From assembly GCA_027004185.1 (NCBI GenBank), contig JALTIG010000070.1, forward strand, positions 4,071 to 36,152: a stretch of DNA of 32,082 nt. The letters are read 5' to 3'. The stretch comes from a bacterium (lineage in GTDB: Bacteria > Desulfobacterota > S145-22). The translations under genes and the position numbers were made by a program. The notes beneath the pieces are model-generated. The model saw only the letters and a list, made by a program, of their open reading frames with translations. It was not told the DNA's origin and ran no database searches. This document shows positions 20,139 to 29,588 of this stretch, one piece after another (position 1 is the first letter of the stretch; every line of letters starts with the position of its first letter).

Positions 20139-20787
20139 CTGAACGAATCGTGTGAATTAATTTTTCAGGGTAATCACGATCAACTTTGTTTCTGAGCCTA
20201 CAGATCAAAACATCGACAACGTTCGTCTGGGGATCAAAACTGTAATCCCAAACATGCTCAAGAATCATTGTTTTCGAAAGGATTTTTCCCTTATTGTACA
20301 TTAAATATTCAAGAAGACTGAATTCACGGGGTTGAAGCTCTATCCTTCGTGACCCTCGCCTCACCTCATGTTTTAACAAGTCAACTGTCAGATCTCCTGC
20401 TTTTAATACCGTAGGTTCTATCGCGGCATTAGAACGTCGTATCAAAGCCTGGACGCGTGCGAGAAGCTCTGAAAACGAGAAAGGCTTTACCAGATAATCA
20501 TCCCCCCCTCTTTGAAGACCTTTCACACGATCCTCCACAGATCTCTTTGCACTTAGGATAAGGACAGGGGTTCCGATTCGTTTTGCACGCATCTTAGTAA
20601 TCATGCTCAGCCCATCCAATTTAGGAAGCATGATATCCACAATCGCGGCATCATAAGTCTCAAAAGAAGCCAGAGTTAGACCCTCCTCACCATCCACCGC
20701 ATGATCCACAGCATAGCCGGCCTCTTTAAGTCCACGTGCAATAAAGCTAGCCGTTTTCTTGTCATCTTCAACAAGAAGGATCCTCAT
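20101..20787 (-). CDS. OmpR/PhoB-family response regulator
   Basis: MRILLVEDDKKTASFIARGLKEAGY, DAAIVDIMLPKLDG, DDYLVKPFSFSELLARVQALIRR, winged-helix output TNVVDVLICRLRNKVD. Overlaps the kinase ORF by 38 nt. Confidence 0.97.
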   Translation of the reverse strand: MRILLVEDDKKTASFIARGLKEAGYAVDHAVDGEEGLTLASFETYDAAIVDIMLPKLDGLSMITKMRAKRIGTPVLILSAKRSVEDRVKGLQRGGDDYLVKPFSFSELLARVQALIRRSNAAIEPTVLKAGDLTVDLLKHEVRRGSRRIELQPREFSLLEYLMYNKGKILSKTMILEHVWDYSFDPQTNVVDVLICRLRNKVDRDYPEKLIHTIRSVGYVIKDPPKDS

Positions 20788-20877
20788 GCATCACCTCTTC
20801 TGTACTTAAAAAAGTATCCTTTATATATTCTGAATATTAGCAAGGTTATTTTCTCTCAGGAATAAGCTTCGACCTTT

Positions 20878-20913
20878 CAAAAAAAGAGATTCATCTTACT
20901 GAAATAAATCTCT
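20878..20913 (-). terminator. Putative Rho-independent terminator for the 203-aa gene
   Basis: Minus strand reads AGAGATT-(15 nt)-AATCTCT followed by TTTTTT, downstream of the stop at 20982. Confidence 0.5.
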
Positions 20914-20981
20914 ACAAGTATTACGATTAATACAAAATAAAGATCTGTTCTCTCTCATGCCATAATCCTGCACATCCGGCT

Positions 20982-21593
20982 TCAAGGACAGTATCTCTCA
21001 TAATACAGGAAACAACCCACCCGTTCAGGCCACGAAAGGATAGAAACGCCTAAAAAACTCACCGGTAAAGGCTCTACCGCTCCTTGAAACACGTACGATA
21101 GTTCACCGTTGACATCCTTAATCCATGTTTCATTACCATGCGGAAAAGTAAAAAAAAGATTGTCCCCCTCATTTTTAAAAACCGTTACCTGGCTTGAAGA
21201 GACCCTTATAAAAACCAGATTCACCCCTAAAGGAGACTGGATCTTAAGCATGTTCCCTGTTTTTTGTACAATATGAAGGAGATCCCCCTTGAGGTCACGT
21301 ATCATAAGGTTTATCGCTAACCGCTTAAACATGAGGCCCCGATGTGTCTTCTCCCTTAAAATTTTCAGTCTGCTTTTCCCCCAGCGTTGGTAGCGATAAG
21401 TTTCATTTCCGATTAAAACGCTACCCTTTTTCTGAAAGGCAACCAGGACATTCCCATACGAATCCTTGAATATGCGTTGGCTTCCACCGTAAAGCGCTCC
21501 AGACATGAGAAAGATCCCAAGGAAGGATAAAACAGATACACGCCACCCCCGCATCAACCTCCGCTTCCAGTTATGAACTATCAATAGTTTCAC
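20982..21593 (-). CDS. Secreted hypothetical protein with internal beta-type repeats
   Basis: N-terminal hydrophobic segment VSVLSFLGIFLMSGALYG; repeated hhKDxxGxhhhhhQ pattern (IFKDSYGNVLVAFQ, MIRDLKGDLLHIVQ, WIKDVNGELSYVFQ). Confidence 0.6.
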   Translation of the reverse strand: MKLLIVHNWKRRLMRGWRVSVLSFLGIFLMSGALYGGSQRIFKDSYGNVLVAFQKKGSVLIGNETYRYQRWGKSRLKILREKTHRGLMFKRLAINLMIRDLKGDLLHIVQKTGNMLKIQSPLGVNLVFIRVSSSQVTVFKNEGDNLFFTFPHGNETWIKDVNGELSYVFQGAVEPLPVSFLGVSILSWPERVGCFLYYERYCP

Positions 21594-21664
21594 CTTTACC
21601 CCCCCGGTCTGTTGTATCTAAATCCTGTTGTTGTGATCCATCCCTTGTAAAACTGAAAAGAAAT

Positions 21665-23083
21665 TTATTCCCCCAAGCGATGCAGCATCATGGCGTTTGT
21701 TTTTTTGCCTTTTCCCAGTGGGGCCCCTGCCGAAACCACAAAGATGTCTCCCCTTTTGGCAATTTGATGCTTTAAAAGCACGGATTCCACCTCATGAATC
21801 ATTTCATTAAATGTATAAACCGTAGGAATCCTATACCCCTGAACCCCCCAATTCAGCAACAGCCGCACACGAACAGTTTCATCCGGGGTAAAAGCAATGA
21901 TAGGGGTAAAGGGACGATATTTTGAGATGAGCCGTGCCGTATTACCAGACTGGGTAAAGGCAATAATGGCCCTTGCATCCAATGCATAAGCAGCCTCGCA
22001 TGTAGCCCGGCTGATGGTATCGGAAAAGGTATCCTCAGGAGATATTTTATGGAAAAATTTCTCTTCGTGCTTTCTTAGGTGGGATTCGGTTTCCAGGATG
22101 ATACGGACCATCATCTGTACAGACTCTACGGGGTAATGTCCGGAGGCTGTCTCTCCTGAAAGCATCACGGCATCCGTGCCATCCAGAATCGCATTGGCAA
22201 CATCCGATGTCTCCGCCCGTGTCGGAGTTGGATAATCTCGCATTGTTTCAAGCATCTGGGTTGCCGTGATAACTGGCACTGCCTTTTTGATACACTTATC
22301 GATGATAATCTTTTGATAAAAGGGGACCTTCTCAAGATTCATTTCAACCCCAAGATCCCCTCTCGCTATCATGACCGCATCCGTGACAGCAATAATATCA
22401 TCTATGGCCTTTACCGCTTCAGGTTTCTCGATTTTCGACACCACGGGCACATCCTGACCTGATTTTCTAATCAGTTCTTTAAGTTGCATGACATCCTCAG
22501 GGGCCCTTACAAAAGAAAGTGCTATAAAATCGACGCCCTCCCGCAGACCAAATGCCAGATCATCCTTATCTTTCTCTGTCAGTGATGGGGTGCTGAGCTT
22601 CGTACCGGGCAGATTTACTCCCTTATGAGATTCCAGCCCCCCCCCGTGTATCACCCTGCAAATCACATCTTCTCCCTCAACCTTTTCAACCTTAAACTCC
22701 AGCAATCCATCAGCGACGAGGATCGGATCTCCAGGATGCACATCCTTTGTTAGATGCGTGTATGTTGTAGAAACAATCTCACTCGTCCCCGGCACCTGAC
22801 GTGTGGTAATGATAAAAGACTGGCCATCTTTCAAGTTGACTTTCCCGGACGGGATGACCCCAATCCTTATTTTAGGGCCTTGAAGGTCCTGTAGGATCCC
22901 CACGGGACGTCCAAGTTTCTTAGAAACCTCCCTAACAGTGCGGATTAGCTTTCCATGCTCGGCATGGGACCCATGCGAAAAGTTTAGCCGCACGATATCA
23001 ACCCCATTTTTTACCAATTTTTCGATCATCTCTTTGGTTGAACTGGTTGGCCCCAACGTAGCGATAATCTTTGTGCGTTTCAT
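21665..23083 (-). CDS. pyk: Pyruvate kinase
   Basis: MKRTKIIATLGPTS, VRLNFSHGSHAEH, ILQDLQGPKIRIG, VMIARGDLGVEMNLEKVPFYQK, VITATQMLETM, PTRAETSDVANAILDGTDAVMLSGETASGHYPVESV. Confidence 0.98.
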   Translation of the reverse strand: MKRTKIIATLGPTSSTKEMIEKLVKNGVDIVRLNFSHGSHAEHGKLIRTVREVSKKLGRPVGILQDLQGPKIRIGVIPSGKVNLKDGQSFIITTRQVPGTSEIVSTTYTHLTKDVHPGDPILVADGLLEFKVEKVEGEDVICRVIHGGGLESHKGVNLPGTKLSTPSLTEKDKDDLAFGLREGVDFIALSFVRAPEDVMQLKELIRKSGQDVPVVSKIEKPEAVKAIDDIIAVTDAVMIARGDLGVEMNLEKVPFYQKIIIDKCIKKAVPVITATQMLETMRDYPTPTRAETSDVANAILDGTDAVMLSGETASGHYPVESVQMMVRIILETESHLRKHEEKFFHKISPEDTFSDTISRATCEAAYALDARAIIAFTQSGNTARLISKYRPFTPIIAFTPDETVRVRLLLNWGVQGYRIPTVYTFNEMIHEVESVLLKHQIAKRGDIFVVSAGAPLGKGKKTNAMMLHRLGE

Positions 23084-23238
23084 CCCTTTTCTTTTTCCCT
23101 TTAAGATTAACTTGCTTAGATGTTAGCAGGCTAGATACACGAAATCAAGGTAACTCCAGCCTGAGTCTCATTTTATGGAATAAGGGAATTGGATTAAGCG
23201 GCAACTACAATAGGCCTCTTCCCCTACCCGCCTTCTCC

Positions 23239-24873
23239 TTAGTTATCTTGCCGCCTTCTCTCCTCTTCTCTGATCTCGCGGCGTAGGAGTTTACCCACTT
23301 TGGACTTAGGAAGCATATCCCTAAATTCAATGTAATGTGGGATTTTATAAGGTGCAAGGCGTTCCCGGCACCACTTGGTCAGCTCGGTTCCACCAACACC
23401 TCTTGCATCTTCCTTCAATACTACGATAGCCTTGATACGTTCCCCAACGCGCTCATCCGGCACCCCAACCACACAGGCACCAACAACGGTTGGGTGATCC
23501 TGCAAAACCGCCTCTACCTCAGATGCAGATACACGATATGCCTTATACTTGATGATATCCGCTGTACGCTCAACAAATTGGAACTGGTCATCTTCCCGCT
23601 GTCGGAGAAAATCCCCCATCCTATAGAAAATCTTTCCTCGCACCTCTACATAAGATCTCTTGGTTTCGTCAGGTTTTTTCCAATAATATTTGAGATTCTC
23701 CTTCGACGTTACGAGCAGTTCTCCCGATTCCCCCTTTTTAACCGGGATCAACGTCTCGGGATCAACAATCAGGCATTCCCTCGATTTCAGGGGCAATCCT
23801 ACCGTATTGGCATCCGGTTCGGTATCAAGGCGACTATACATCACATGCCCCGCCTCCGTGGATCCATAGACCTGGTAAATAGGATACCCTGTATACTCCC
23901 TCCACCTTCGAAAAACCTCGGCTGGCAGAACATCCCCCCCACAATAACAGTATTTAAGGGAGGAAAGATCGTATTGGTCAAGCCGATCGTTCTCCAGAAT
24001 CATCCGGTAAAGCGTTGGAACCCCAAGCATCCAACGGGCCTTGTAGCGCTCTACTGCTTTCAGGATAGCATCCACTTGCGGTTGAGGCATCAAGACAATC
24101 TTATTCCCGAAGTTGAGACCAAAGGCAATCATAAATCCCTTTGCCATGATATGGAAAAGAGGATTAATCATGAGGATGACATCATGTCCAGGCGTTGTTC
24201 TTTCGCCAATGACATCCTCCATAATATCCCGTATATAGGTTACTTCCCCCAAGTGGTTGCCTGGAACCCCCTTAGGAAATCCCGTGGTCCCTCCTGTGTA
24301 CATTATATAAGCCAAATCCTTGGAAGGATCAATGGCAACCCTCGGTGGATTAGGAGGATACTTCTTTAACAGAGACCGGAAAGCGTGTATCCCTTTCTTT
24401 TTCTCCACCTTTCCTGTGGGAATCTTATCGAAAAGACGGCCGAGAGCACGTTTCCACACTGGGACCAGATCTGCGATGTTTGTCACAATAATATTCCGAA
24501 CGGAGGTCCGCTTCAGAATCTCGTTGACATAACCAAAATTGGTATCTAAGCAGAGAATGGTACTCACTTCAGCATCATTGGCCATATATTCTATCTCAAA
24601 AGAGGTGTAAATAGGGGAAACGGGAACCACTGCGGCCCCTATCTTTTGAATGGCGAAATTCGCGATAATCCATTGGGGGGAATTGGGAATATAGATCATA
24701 ACTTTATCGCCATGATGGACACCAAGGTTCGTCAAGGCGGTTGCAAACCGGTCTATCCACTCTTTCAATCTCCTGTAAGTAATGAACTCGCCTAAAAAAA
24801 CGATAGCGGGATTGTCAGGAAACTTCTCACAAGCCTCCTCAAACTTGTAAAATGTGTAGAGTTCCTCACTCAT
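23239..24873 (-). CDS. AMP-forming acyl-CoA synthetase/ligase (long-chain fatty acid or related carboxylate)
   Basis: YIMYTGGTTGFPKGVPGNH (AMP-binding), YQVYGSTEAGHVM, YRMGDFLRQREDDQFQFVERTADIIKYKAYRVSASEVEAVL, PKSKVGKLLRREI. Confidence 0.95.
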   Translation of the reverse strand: MSEELYTFYKFEEACEKFPDNPAIVFLGEFITYRRLKEWIDRFATALTNLGVHHGDKVMIYIPNSPQWIIANFAIQKIGAAVVPVSPIYTSFEIEYMANDAEVSTILCLDTNFGYVNEILKRTSVRNIIVTNIADLVPVWKRALGRLFDKIPTGKVEKKKGIHAFRSLLKKYPPNPPRVAIDPSKDLAYIMYTGGTTGFPKGVPGNHLGEVTYIRDIMEDVIGERTTPGHDVILMINPLFHIMAKGFMIAFGLNFGNKIVLMPQPQVDAILKAVERYKARWMLGVPTLYRMILENDRLDQYDLSSLKYCYCGGDVLPAEVFRRWREYTGYPIYQVYGSTEAGHVMYSRLDTEPDANTVGLPLKSRECLIVDPETLIPVKKGESGELLVTSKENLKYYWKKPDETKRSYVEVRGKIFYRMGDFLRQREDDQFQFVERTADIIKYKAYRVSASEVEAVLQDHPTVVGACVVGVPDERVGERIKAIVVLKEDARGVGGTELTKWCRERLAPYKIPHYIEFRDMLPKSKVGKLLRREIREEERRRQDN

Positions 24874-25616
24874 ACGCCAAAGTATGCCGACTTAACATCC
24901 GGATTGTTCATCAATTCTTCTCCCTCTCCTTCCATCACCGCGGAACCATTCTCCAGGATATAGGCGTAATCCACCACCGGAAAAACGGGCCGGGCATACT
25001 GCTCCGTCACGATGATCGAAATCCCCCGGTCTCGTTGAATTTCCTTAATAGCACGAATAACATCCTTCTGGATTGAGGGAGCCAATCCTAACAAAGGTTC
25101 ATCCAGAAGTAACAACCTTGGTTGTGCCATCAGTGCACGACCTATTGCCAGCATCTGTTGTTCCCCACCACTTAGAAACCCACCCTGGCGATCCTTAAGC
25201 CTCTCGAGAGTGGGAAAAAGTGAAAAGATGTATCTCAAGGTTTCCCTCGCCTCTTTTTTTGTAGCAAGATAAGCCCCTATCTTCAGATTTTCCAATACCG
25301 AGCTTTCAGCAAAGATTCTCCGACGTTCCGGACAGAGGATCATCCCCCTCCCGGCACGCTCGTGGGGTTTTAACTTGGAGATCTCTTCACCATCATAGTT
25401 TATCTCAGAAAAGACGGTGACCCGTTCGCCCCCCCGCATCTCTTCCTTGCGCTGGATATCTAAAATAACCCCTGACAAGGTATACATCAGCGTCGATTTT
25501 CCAGCACTGTTAGCCCCAAAAATCCCCACGATTTTTTTATCCCCACATCGCAGAGATACATTGTTGAGAGCAATCATATTCTCATAGAAAACCATTAGGC
25601 CCTTGGCTTCAATCAC
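24870..25616 (-). CDS. livF: Branched-chain amino acid-type ABC transporter ATP-binding protein LivF
   Basis: Walker A GANSAGKST; LSGGEQQMLAIGRALMAQPRLLLLDEPLLGLAP. Confidence 0.95.
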   Translation of the reverse strand: MIEAKGLMVFYENMIALNNVSLRCGDKKIVGIFGANSAGKSTLMYTLSGVILDIQRKEEMRGGERVTVFSEINYDGEEISKLKPHERAGRGMILCPERRRIFAESSVLENLKIGAYLATKKEARETLRYIFSLFPTLERLKDRQGGFLSGGEQQMLAIGRALMAQPRLLLLDEPLLGLAPSIQKDVIRAIKEIQRDRGISIIVTEQYARPVFPVVDYAYILENGSAVMEGEGEELMNNPDVKSAYFGV

Positions 25617-26397
25617 TTGCCTCGTCCCCTTCCCAGCCGAGATAAACCTCTTTCACTCTTTCATCTTCAATCACTATCTCCGGAGGTCCCTCAGTAATTT
25701 TATCCCCATAACTGAGAACCATGATCCGGTTAGCAACGCGGAACAGCTCACGCAAGCGATGCTCCACCATGATAAGGGTAATTCCCTCCATCTGGAGCTT
25801 CTCGATCAGGGGAACCATAGTGGCAATTTCACTCATGGTCAAACCTGAAAAAACCTCATCGCAGATCACAATTTCAGGGTTAAGGGCGATACAACGAGCC
25901 AGTTCTAAACGTTTCAGATAACCTGTAGGTAAAGAGGAAGCAAGCTTGTAAGGGACATAGGAATCTCGTTCGAAGCCAATCTCCTCCAGGATATCCACAG
26001 CTACAGTATCCCGATCCCCGTGTTTACCCCCACCACGCCAGCCCCCTAATCTACGAACACGGGGAGACCAAAGAGGAATAATAAGATTCTTGTATGCCGG
26101 TAACGAATAATACGGCCGCATCACCTGAAAGGTCCTGGTAATCCCCATCCGCGCGATTTTGTGGGGTGCAAACCCTGTGATATCTCTGTCCCGATACCTC
26201 ACATGTCCACCATCCGGTTTCAAAAACCCGGTGATACAATTGATCAGGGTTGTCTTACCAGAACCATTTGGTCCTATGATACCGAGAATATCTCCTTCAA
26301 AAAGGGTCAAGTCCACATTCTTGAGGGCATACACCCCTCCAAAATGCTTGCTTAATCCCTCAACCCTGAGAAGCACCTTTTTTACACTTTCACCCAT
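25609..26397 (-). CDS. livG: Branched-chain amino acid-type ABC transporter ATP-binding protein LivG (divergent signature)
   Basis: Walker A GPNGSGKTT; LPTGYLKRLELARCIALNPEIVICDEVFSGLT; H-loop VEHRLRE. Confidence 0.93.
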   Translation of the reverse strand: MGESVKKVLLRVEGLSKHFGGVYALKNVDLTLFEGDILGIIGPNGSGKTTLINCITGFLKPDGGHVRYRDRDITGFAPHKIARMGITRTFQVMRPYYSLPAYKNLIIPLWSPRVRRLGGWRGGGKHGDRDTVAVDILEEIGFERDSYVPYKLASSLPTGYLKRLELARCIALNPEIVICDEVFSGLTMSEIATMVPLIEKLQMEGITLIMVEHRLRELFRVANRIMVLSYGDKITEGPPEIVIEDERVKEVYLGWEGDEASD

Positions 26398-27395
26398 CGC
26401 TCAAACTGGTGGTATTTGCGCTGCGCATACACCATCAGCCCTTCACTTTTGTAAATAATAAATGCTACAAGGGCCAAGGAGTAAAAAACGATCCTCAATG
26501 TTCCGAAACTCCTCAACAACTCCGATAGCGGGACGAGAATAAAACTTCCGATCAGAGCCCCTACCAAGGTACCGCCGCCACCGATAACCGTTGCAGCAAT
26601 AGGCATGATGGAAAAATCAAGCGCAAAGAGAGACATGCCAGCCCACATGTAAAGGTGAGAAAGATACGCCCCCACAAAACATCCGATCGCGGAAGCAATA
26701 AACACCGCCAGTGCCTTGGCAAAGGTAATGCTGATACCCGAGGCTCTGACCGCCTGATCATTGTCTTTGACTCCCCTCAGGACAAGTCCCACATCTTCAT
26801 TGACAAGTCGCCGCAGCCCAAACAGCACAACAAGCGTCACGATAATCCCTATATACCCTTCCCAATAGGCATTGGGAAATCCATCCAGACCGACAATCCC
26901 GTTGGTTCCTCCCAAGATATTGAAGGCCATAATCATTTTTTCAAATATAAGGGGGAACATCAAGGTTACGATAGCAAAATAAATCCCACGAAGTGGAAGG
27001 CAGGGTAGAATCAAAAGGGTGCACAACCCTGCTCCAAGGAATGTGGCCAAGGGGATGGAAAACACTGGAGATAATCCCAGTTTTACGTTCAGGAAGGCGG
27101 TTAGATAGCCACCAATACCAATAAAAAAGGCACTACCAAGGTTAATAAGCCCTACAAAATTCGCTAAAAAATCAAAGGAGATAGACAACAACCCATAGAC
27201 ACACACGATGCAAACGACTCGTTGCCAATAAGGGGCTACACTGAAGATAAAGGGTAACAGCAACATTCCAACGATAAGGACAAAACGTGGTGCAATGAGA
27301 TACGCCAACTCCGGCCATCCAGATATAGCGTACAAGCCGCTTGTCCTTACCTTAATTCCACGATCAATTCGTTCTTTTCTGTGTTCTTCCTTCAT
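26382..27395 (-). CDS. livM: Branched-chain amino acid-type ABC transporter permease LivM
   Basis: NFVGLINLGSAFFIGIGGYLTAFLNVKLGLSP, GTNGIVGLDGFP, LRGVKDNDQAVRASGISITFAKALAVFIASAIGCFVGAYLSHLY. Start trimmed from ORF 27593 to MKEEHRKERI at 27395, overlapping the livH stop. Confidence 0.93.
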   Translation of the reverse strand: MKEEHRKERIDRGIKVRTSGLYAISGWPELAYLIAPRFVLIVGMLLLPFIFSVAPYWQRVVCIVCVYGLLSISFDFLANFVGLINLGSAFFIGIGGYLTAFLNVKLGLSPVFSIPLATFLGAGLCTLLILPCLPLRGIYFAIVTLMFPLIFEKMIMAFNILGGTNGIVGLDGFPNAYWEGYIGIIVTLVVLFGLRRLVNEDVGLVLRGVKDNDQAVRASGISITFAKALAVFIASAIGCFVGAYLSHLYMWAGMSLFALDFSIMPIAATVIGGGGTLVGALIGSFILVPLSELLRSFGTLRIVFYSLALVAFIIYKSEGLMVYAQRKYHQFERWVKV

Positions 27396-28261
27396 TAAAC
27401 CCTTTCTTCCAGCTCCTTCTGCCGCCCAAAGAACCCTGAGGGTTTCACGATCAGGGTGATTAAGATAGCTAAGAGCGCAACGACCATCTGGAACTGAGGG
27501 TGAATATAAGCTACTGTTAAGATCTGGGCAAACCCTATAACAAAGGATGCTACAATTGCCCCCCACCAGCTCCCGAGACCCCCCATCACACAAACCGCAA
27601 TGGCAAAAATTAAGACATTATATCCCGCATCAACTACAATATTCCCCAGTGGCAATAAAATGACCGCTGCGAGACCCGCTAAGGCACATCCGATCCCCAT
27701 TGCGATGGTAGCAGCACGGTCAGAGTCTATCCCAAGCATCATGGCCGCCCGTTCATCCTGCGCGATCCCTCTCAAGGCAAGCCCCAATCTGGCAAAATGA
27801 GTAAACAGCCAAAGCACAATCACAACGCCAATTCCCAAAACTACCACAAAAATTCTCTGATAGTCTACAGGAACCCCTAAAAACTTGATACTCCCTTCCA
27901 CAAAAGGTGGAAGGGTATAGGTGGTTCCACGGAAACCCGCCCAACGAAATCCTTCAAGGACGGCTACACCAAGGGCAAACGTAGCGATGACCTCCGACAT
28001 TTCCATCCCCCGGATTCGCACCAGGACACCCACAGAGATCAACGCACCAAGGAGAGCTGAAAACACCAGTGAAAGGGCAATAGCCACTGGATAGGGGAGC
28101 CCCAACTTATTGAGAACAATCCATGTCATGAAACCAGCAAATACATACAGGGCCCCATGAGCAAAATTCGGGACCCTGCTAATACCATACACAAAGGTAA
28201 ACCCCAGCGCCATCAAGGTCAAGGAGACACTGTTAATGATACCATAAACAAAGATGTCCAA
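27395..28261 (-). CDS. livH: Branched-chain amino acid-type ABC transporter permease LivH, probable TTG start
   Basis: LDIFVYGIINSVSLTLMALGFTFVYGISRVPNFAHGALYVFAGF; LRGIAQDERAAMMLGIDSDRAATIAMGIGCALAGLAAVIL. Upstream in-frame portion overlaps livK and looks spurious; TTG at 28261 preceded by AGAGAGA. Confidence 0.9.
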   Translation of the reverse strand: MDIFVYGIINSVSLTLMALGFTFVYGISRVPNFAHGALYVFAGFMTWIVLNKLGLPYPVAIALSLVFSALLGALISVGVLVRIRGMEMSEVIATFALGVAVLEGFRWAGFRGTTYTLPPFVEGSIKFLGVPVDYQRIFVVVLGIGVVIVLWLFTHFARLGLALRGIAQDERAAMMLGIDSDRAATIAMGIGCALAGLAAVILLPLGNIVVDAGYNVLIFAIAVCVMGGLGSWWGAIVASFVIGFAQILTVAYIHPQFQMVVALLAILITLIVKPSGFFGRQKELEERV

Positions 28262-28272
28262 TTTTCTCTCTC

Positions 28273-29529
28273 TTACTTCATCCAGGGTGGAAGCTTGATC
28301 GAGCCTTCTGCAACAGAAGCGGGGTAGACCTGGACCCGTTTTCCGGACTGCCACTGAAAGATGCATGGAACAGCACCCTTTTTGGGATCTGTACCGGGGA
28401 TTACTTGATGGGTCTTCTTGTTAAATCTAATCCGCCCATAGACCCCCATAACATCTATGTTTTCAAGTGCTTTGATCACCTTGTCGGTGTTAAGGGACCC
28501 TGCCTTTTCAATAGCGTCCTTCAAAACGTAGACTGCCATATAACTGGAAGAGGTACCATATCCCTCAGGCTCAAGACCCCACATCTTTTTATAGGCATTT
28601 ACAAATTTCATCGTCCAGGGTGTAATTTTGGCTGGGACATTCCCCCCATTCACCGGATCGACCATTACATACTCGCATTTGCCCTTTGTAGCCTTCCAGG
28701 CACCTGGCTGCTCCATGGCACAGATGAAACCAAAAGGAAGGCACTTGATCTTCATGTCCGCCCATTGTCTAAGGAGAATGGAACTCTGGGGCATATCCAT
28801 CCAAATTAGAAGCACCTGAGCACCTTTTTTCTTCGCATCCATTAACCCAACAGAGTAATCTGAAGTTCCAGTAGGGTAGACCTGTTTGCCAAGCACTTCC
28901 CAACCCTTCTTAGCAAGAATATTTCCAATGATTCTCCCCCCTGCACGGGCATGTGCCACATCCTGAACCATGATATATACCTTATTGAGGGCCTTCTCTC
29001 TCCGAATTTTCATAAAAACTGCGATCATATCCTTGACCATCTGCTTGGCGTCGCTTGTAATACGAAAACAGTATTTATATTTGTTATAATGCTTTGCAAT
29101 AAGAACGCCGTATTTCGGCGTTAAAGCGCCTGTAGTTAATATGCTAATCCTCTTATATTTACTCAACAAAGCCATCGCTGCCAAGGCTGCTTCGGAACGA
29201 GCAGGGCCTCCTACAATAAAATCCGCCTTTTTCTCAAGAATAAGCTTTTCAACAGCCATCAAGGCATCACTGATAGGAACTCCTGGTTCAAGGTCACGCG
29301 TATCAATGACTTCTACTTTGAAAGGACGCTTCTCGTTGCCTACCTTAACGCCGCCCTTAGCATTGATTTCATGAACCGCCAGCTTGATTGCCCGCTCCGC
29401 ATCCCACCCATACAGAAATCCAACGGGTAGGGGACACCCGATAACGATAGGTTTGGCAGCTTGACTAACACCATTACCAACAAAAAACATCAAGCCAATC
29501 GCCAACAAAATGATGCTTATCTTTTTCAT
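28273..29529 (-). CDS. livK: Branched-chain amino acid-type ABC transporter periplasmic substrate-binding protein
   Basis: Signal peptide MKKISIILLAIGLMFFVGNGVSQAAKP; IVIGCPLPVGFLYGWDAERAIKLAVHEINAKGGVKVG; ADFIVGGPARSEAALAAM. Confidence 0.93.
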   Translation of the reverse strand: MKKISIILLAIGLMFFVGNGVSQAAKPIVIGCPLPVGFLYGWDAERAIKLAVHEINAKGGVKVGNEKRPFKVEVIDTRDLEPGVPISDALMAVEKLILEKKADFIVGGPARSEAALAAMALLSKYKRISILTTGALTPKYGVLIAKHYNKYKYCFRITSDAKQMVKDMIAVFMKIRREKALNKVYIMVQDVAHARAGGRIIGNILAKKGWEVLGKQVYPTGTSDYSVGLMDAKKKGAQVLLIWMDMPQSSILLRQWADMKIKCLPFGFICAMEQPGAWKATKGKCEYVMVDPVNGGNVPAKITPWTMKFVNAYKKMWGLEPEGYGTSSSYMAVYVLKDAIEKAGSLNTDKVIKALENIDVMGVYGRIRFNKKTHQVIPGTDPKKGAVPCIFQWQSGKRVQVYPASVAEGSIKLPPWMK

Positions 29530-29588
29530 CTCACTCCCTCCCTTTTTTTTGTTTCAAACAAAAGTGTAAAATTGCAATTTTTTGTGAA

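Noticed and set aside
23335-24369. 344-aa plus-strand ORF opposite the acyl-CoA ligase
   Set aside because: Lies fully antisense to a clear AMP-binding enzyme; translation has no recognisable domain and looks like a shadow ORF.
27396-27593. N-terminal extension of the livM ORF (MCDGGSRELVGG...)
   Set aside because: Overlaps livH by about 200 nt in another frame and lacks LivM similarity; start at 27395 is more likely.
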